Shown here: in pieces, positions 63,791-64,000 of the stretch
Layout of the letters: the number at the start of each line of letters is the position of its first letter
Position numbering within the stretch: position 1 is the stretch's first letter
NCBI RefSeq assembly: GCF_002797325.1
Contig: NZ_KZ454938.1
Span: forward strand, 2,678,267 to 2,742,266
Length of the DNA stretch: 64,000 bases
Source of the DNA: Bacillus sp. FJAT-45037
GTDB lineage: Bacteria > Bacillota > Bacilli > Bacillales > Bacillaceae_D
Direction: 5' to 3'
Made by a program: the position numbers and the translations under genes
Notes under the pieces: generated by a model
What the model was told of the DNA's origin: nothing
The model's database searches: none
What the model saw: only the letters and a program-made list of their open reading frames with translations

Positions 63791-63811
63791 TGACATAAAT
63801 TAAAAATGTCA
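63791..63811 (+). promoter_or_regulatory. Inverted repeat before the last gene
   Basis: TGACAT and ATGTCA with a 9-bp A/T spacer, directly after a TATAAT at 63782-63787 and about 30 bp before the start of the partial gene. Possible operator. Confidence 0.35.
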
Positions 63812-63840
63812 ATAATTTTTAAATAAGGGGGCGTGTATTG

Positions 63841-64000
63841 GTGACGTATGATAAATTAGATAAAGTTTTTTATAAAAGAGGAAATGATTTATATAAGGAT
63901 GAACTCGATAAGAGACTGCATAGTTATGGTAGTTATTTAACGAGCCTCTCGATCAATGGTTTCAGAAAAGGAAAGGTCATGAATGAGTTATTCCAGTTAT
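63841..64000 (+). CDS. Partial gene, unknown product (cut by window end)
   Basis: Starts at GTG 63841 (or TTG 63838) behind AAGGGGG. Fifty-three codons visible: K-L-D-K-V-F-Y-K-R-G-N-D-L-Y-K-D-E-L, helical and charged, then S-I-N-G-F-R-K-G-K-V. No domain can be recognised from this part. Confidence 0.55.
   Translation, partial: MTYDKLDKVFYKRGNDLYKDELDKRLHSYGSYLTSLSINGFRKGKVMNELFQL

Overview
The window comes from a low-GC Gram-positive bacterium of the Bacillaceae, most likely a Bacillus-type alkaliphile. This rests on family resemblance: TagO, GtaB/GalU, TuaD-type Ugd, SpoIID/LytB, ComK, a Zur-controlled S14 paralogue, strong AGGAGG ribosome sites and many acidic secreted proteins. No tRNA, rRNA, CRISPR array or intact prophage was seen. 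The dominant theme is building, decorating and possibly switching the cell surface.

Layout. 1-1903: end of an SH3 protein and a SpoIID/LytB-like protein. 1964-10747 (minus): a secondary cell wall polymer (SCWP) locus with TagO/WecA, the five enzymes that make UDP-ManNAc3NAcA (WbpA/B/E/D/I type), a Wzz-like copolymerase and a Wzy-like polymerase. 10981-23217: wall enzymes (NlpC/P60, M14 carboxypeptidase, amidase, L,D-transpeptidase, lytic transglycosylase) around secA2-slaP, the accessory S-layer export pair. 23218-30754: a decayed zone with pseudogenes (comK, DUF1028, S-layer fragment, transposase remnants), an XRE regulator and a comK-like gene. 30755-40280: a promoterless 803-codon S-layer body, four tyrosine recombinase genes in two tandem heteropairs, and an expressed-type 911-residue S-layer protein. 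40695-51532: a subtilisin-like protease and a second glycan locus (Ugd, GalU, three glycosyltransferases, AsnB-like, CapA-like, Wzx). 52019-57949: NlpC/P60 endopeptidase, ureohydrolase, small membrane protein, RND pump. 58131-64000: four intergenic arrays of a GCGCG-centred repeat with an exact 21-bp period, a ComX-like sigma factor, a SEC-C protein, the alternative S14 under a Zur box, a DNA-binding protein, a second comK-like gene and a partial gene.

How the parts fit. Five exported proteins carry the same roughly 200-residue helical module, which resembles the N-terminal SCWP-binding domain of SbsC from Geobacillus stearothermophilus. SCWP of that species is known to contain ManNAc3NAcA, the sugar made by the first locus. 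The window therefore appears to hold the wall polymer, its binding module, the exporter (SecA2/SlaP) and the anchored enzymes and lattice protein. The first glycan locus has initiation, sugar supply, chain-length control and polymerase; the second has glycosyltransferases and flippase. They may form one Wzx/Wzy pathway split around the S-layer genes.

The most novel candidate is the S-layer switch. The expressed-type gene and the silent body share an identical 18-bp sequence in the same reading frame, exactly where the wall anchor ends and the variable body begins. The recombinase genes lie between the two copies. Crossing over there would fuse signal peptide and anchor to the silent body and excise a circle carrying the old body and the recombinases. 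This is inferred from sequence and needs direct testing.
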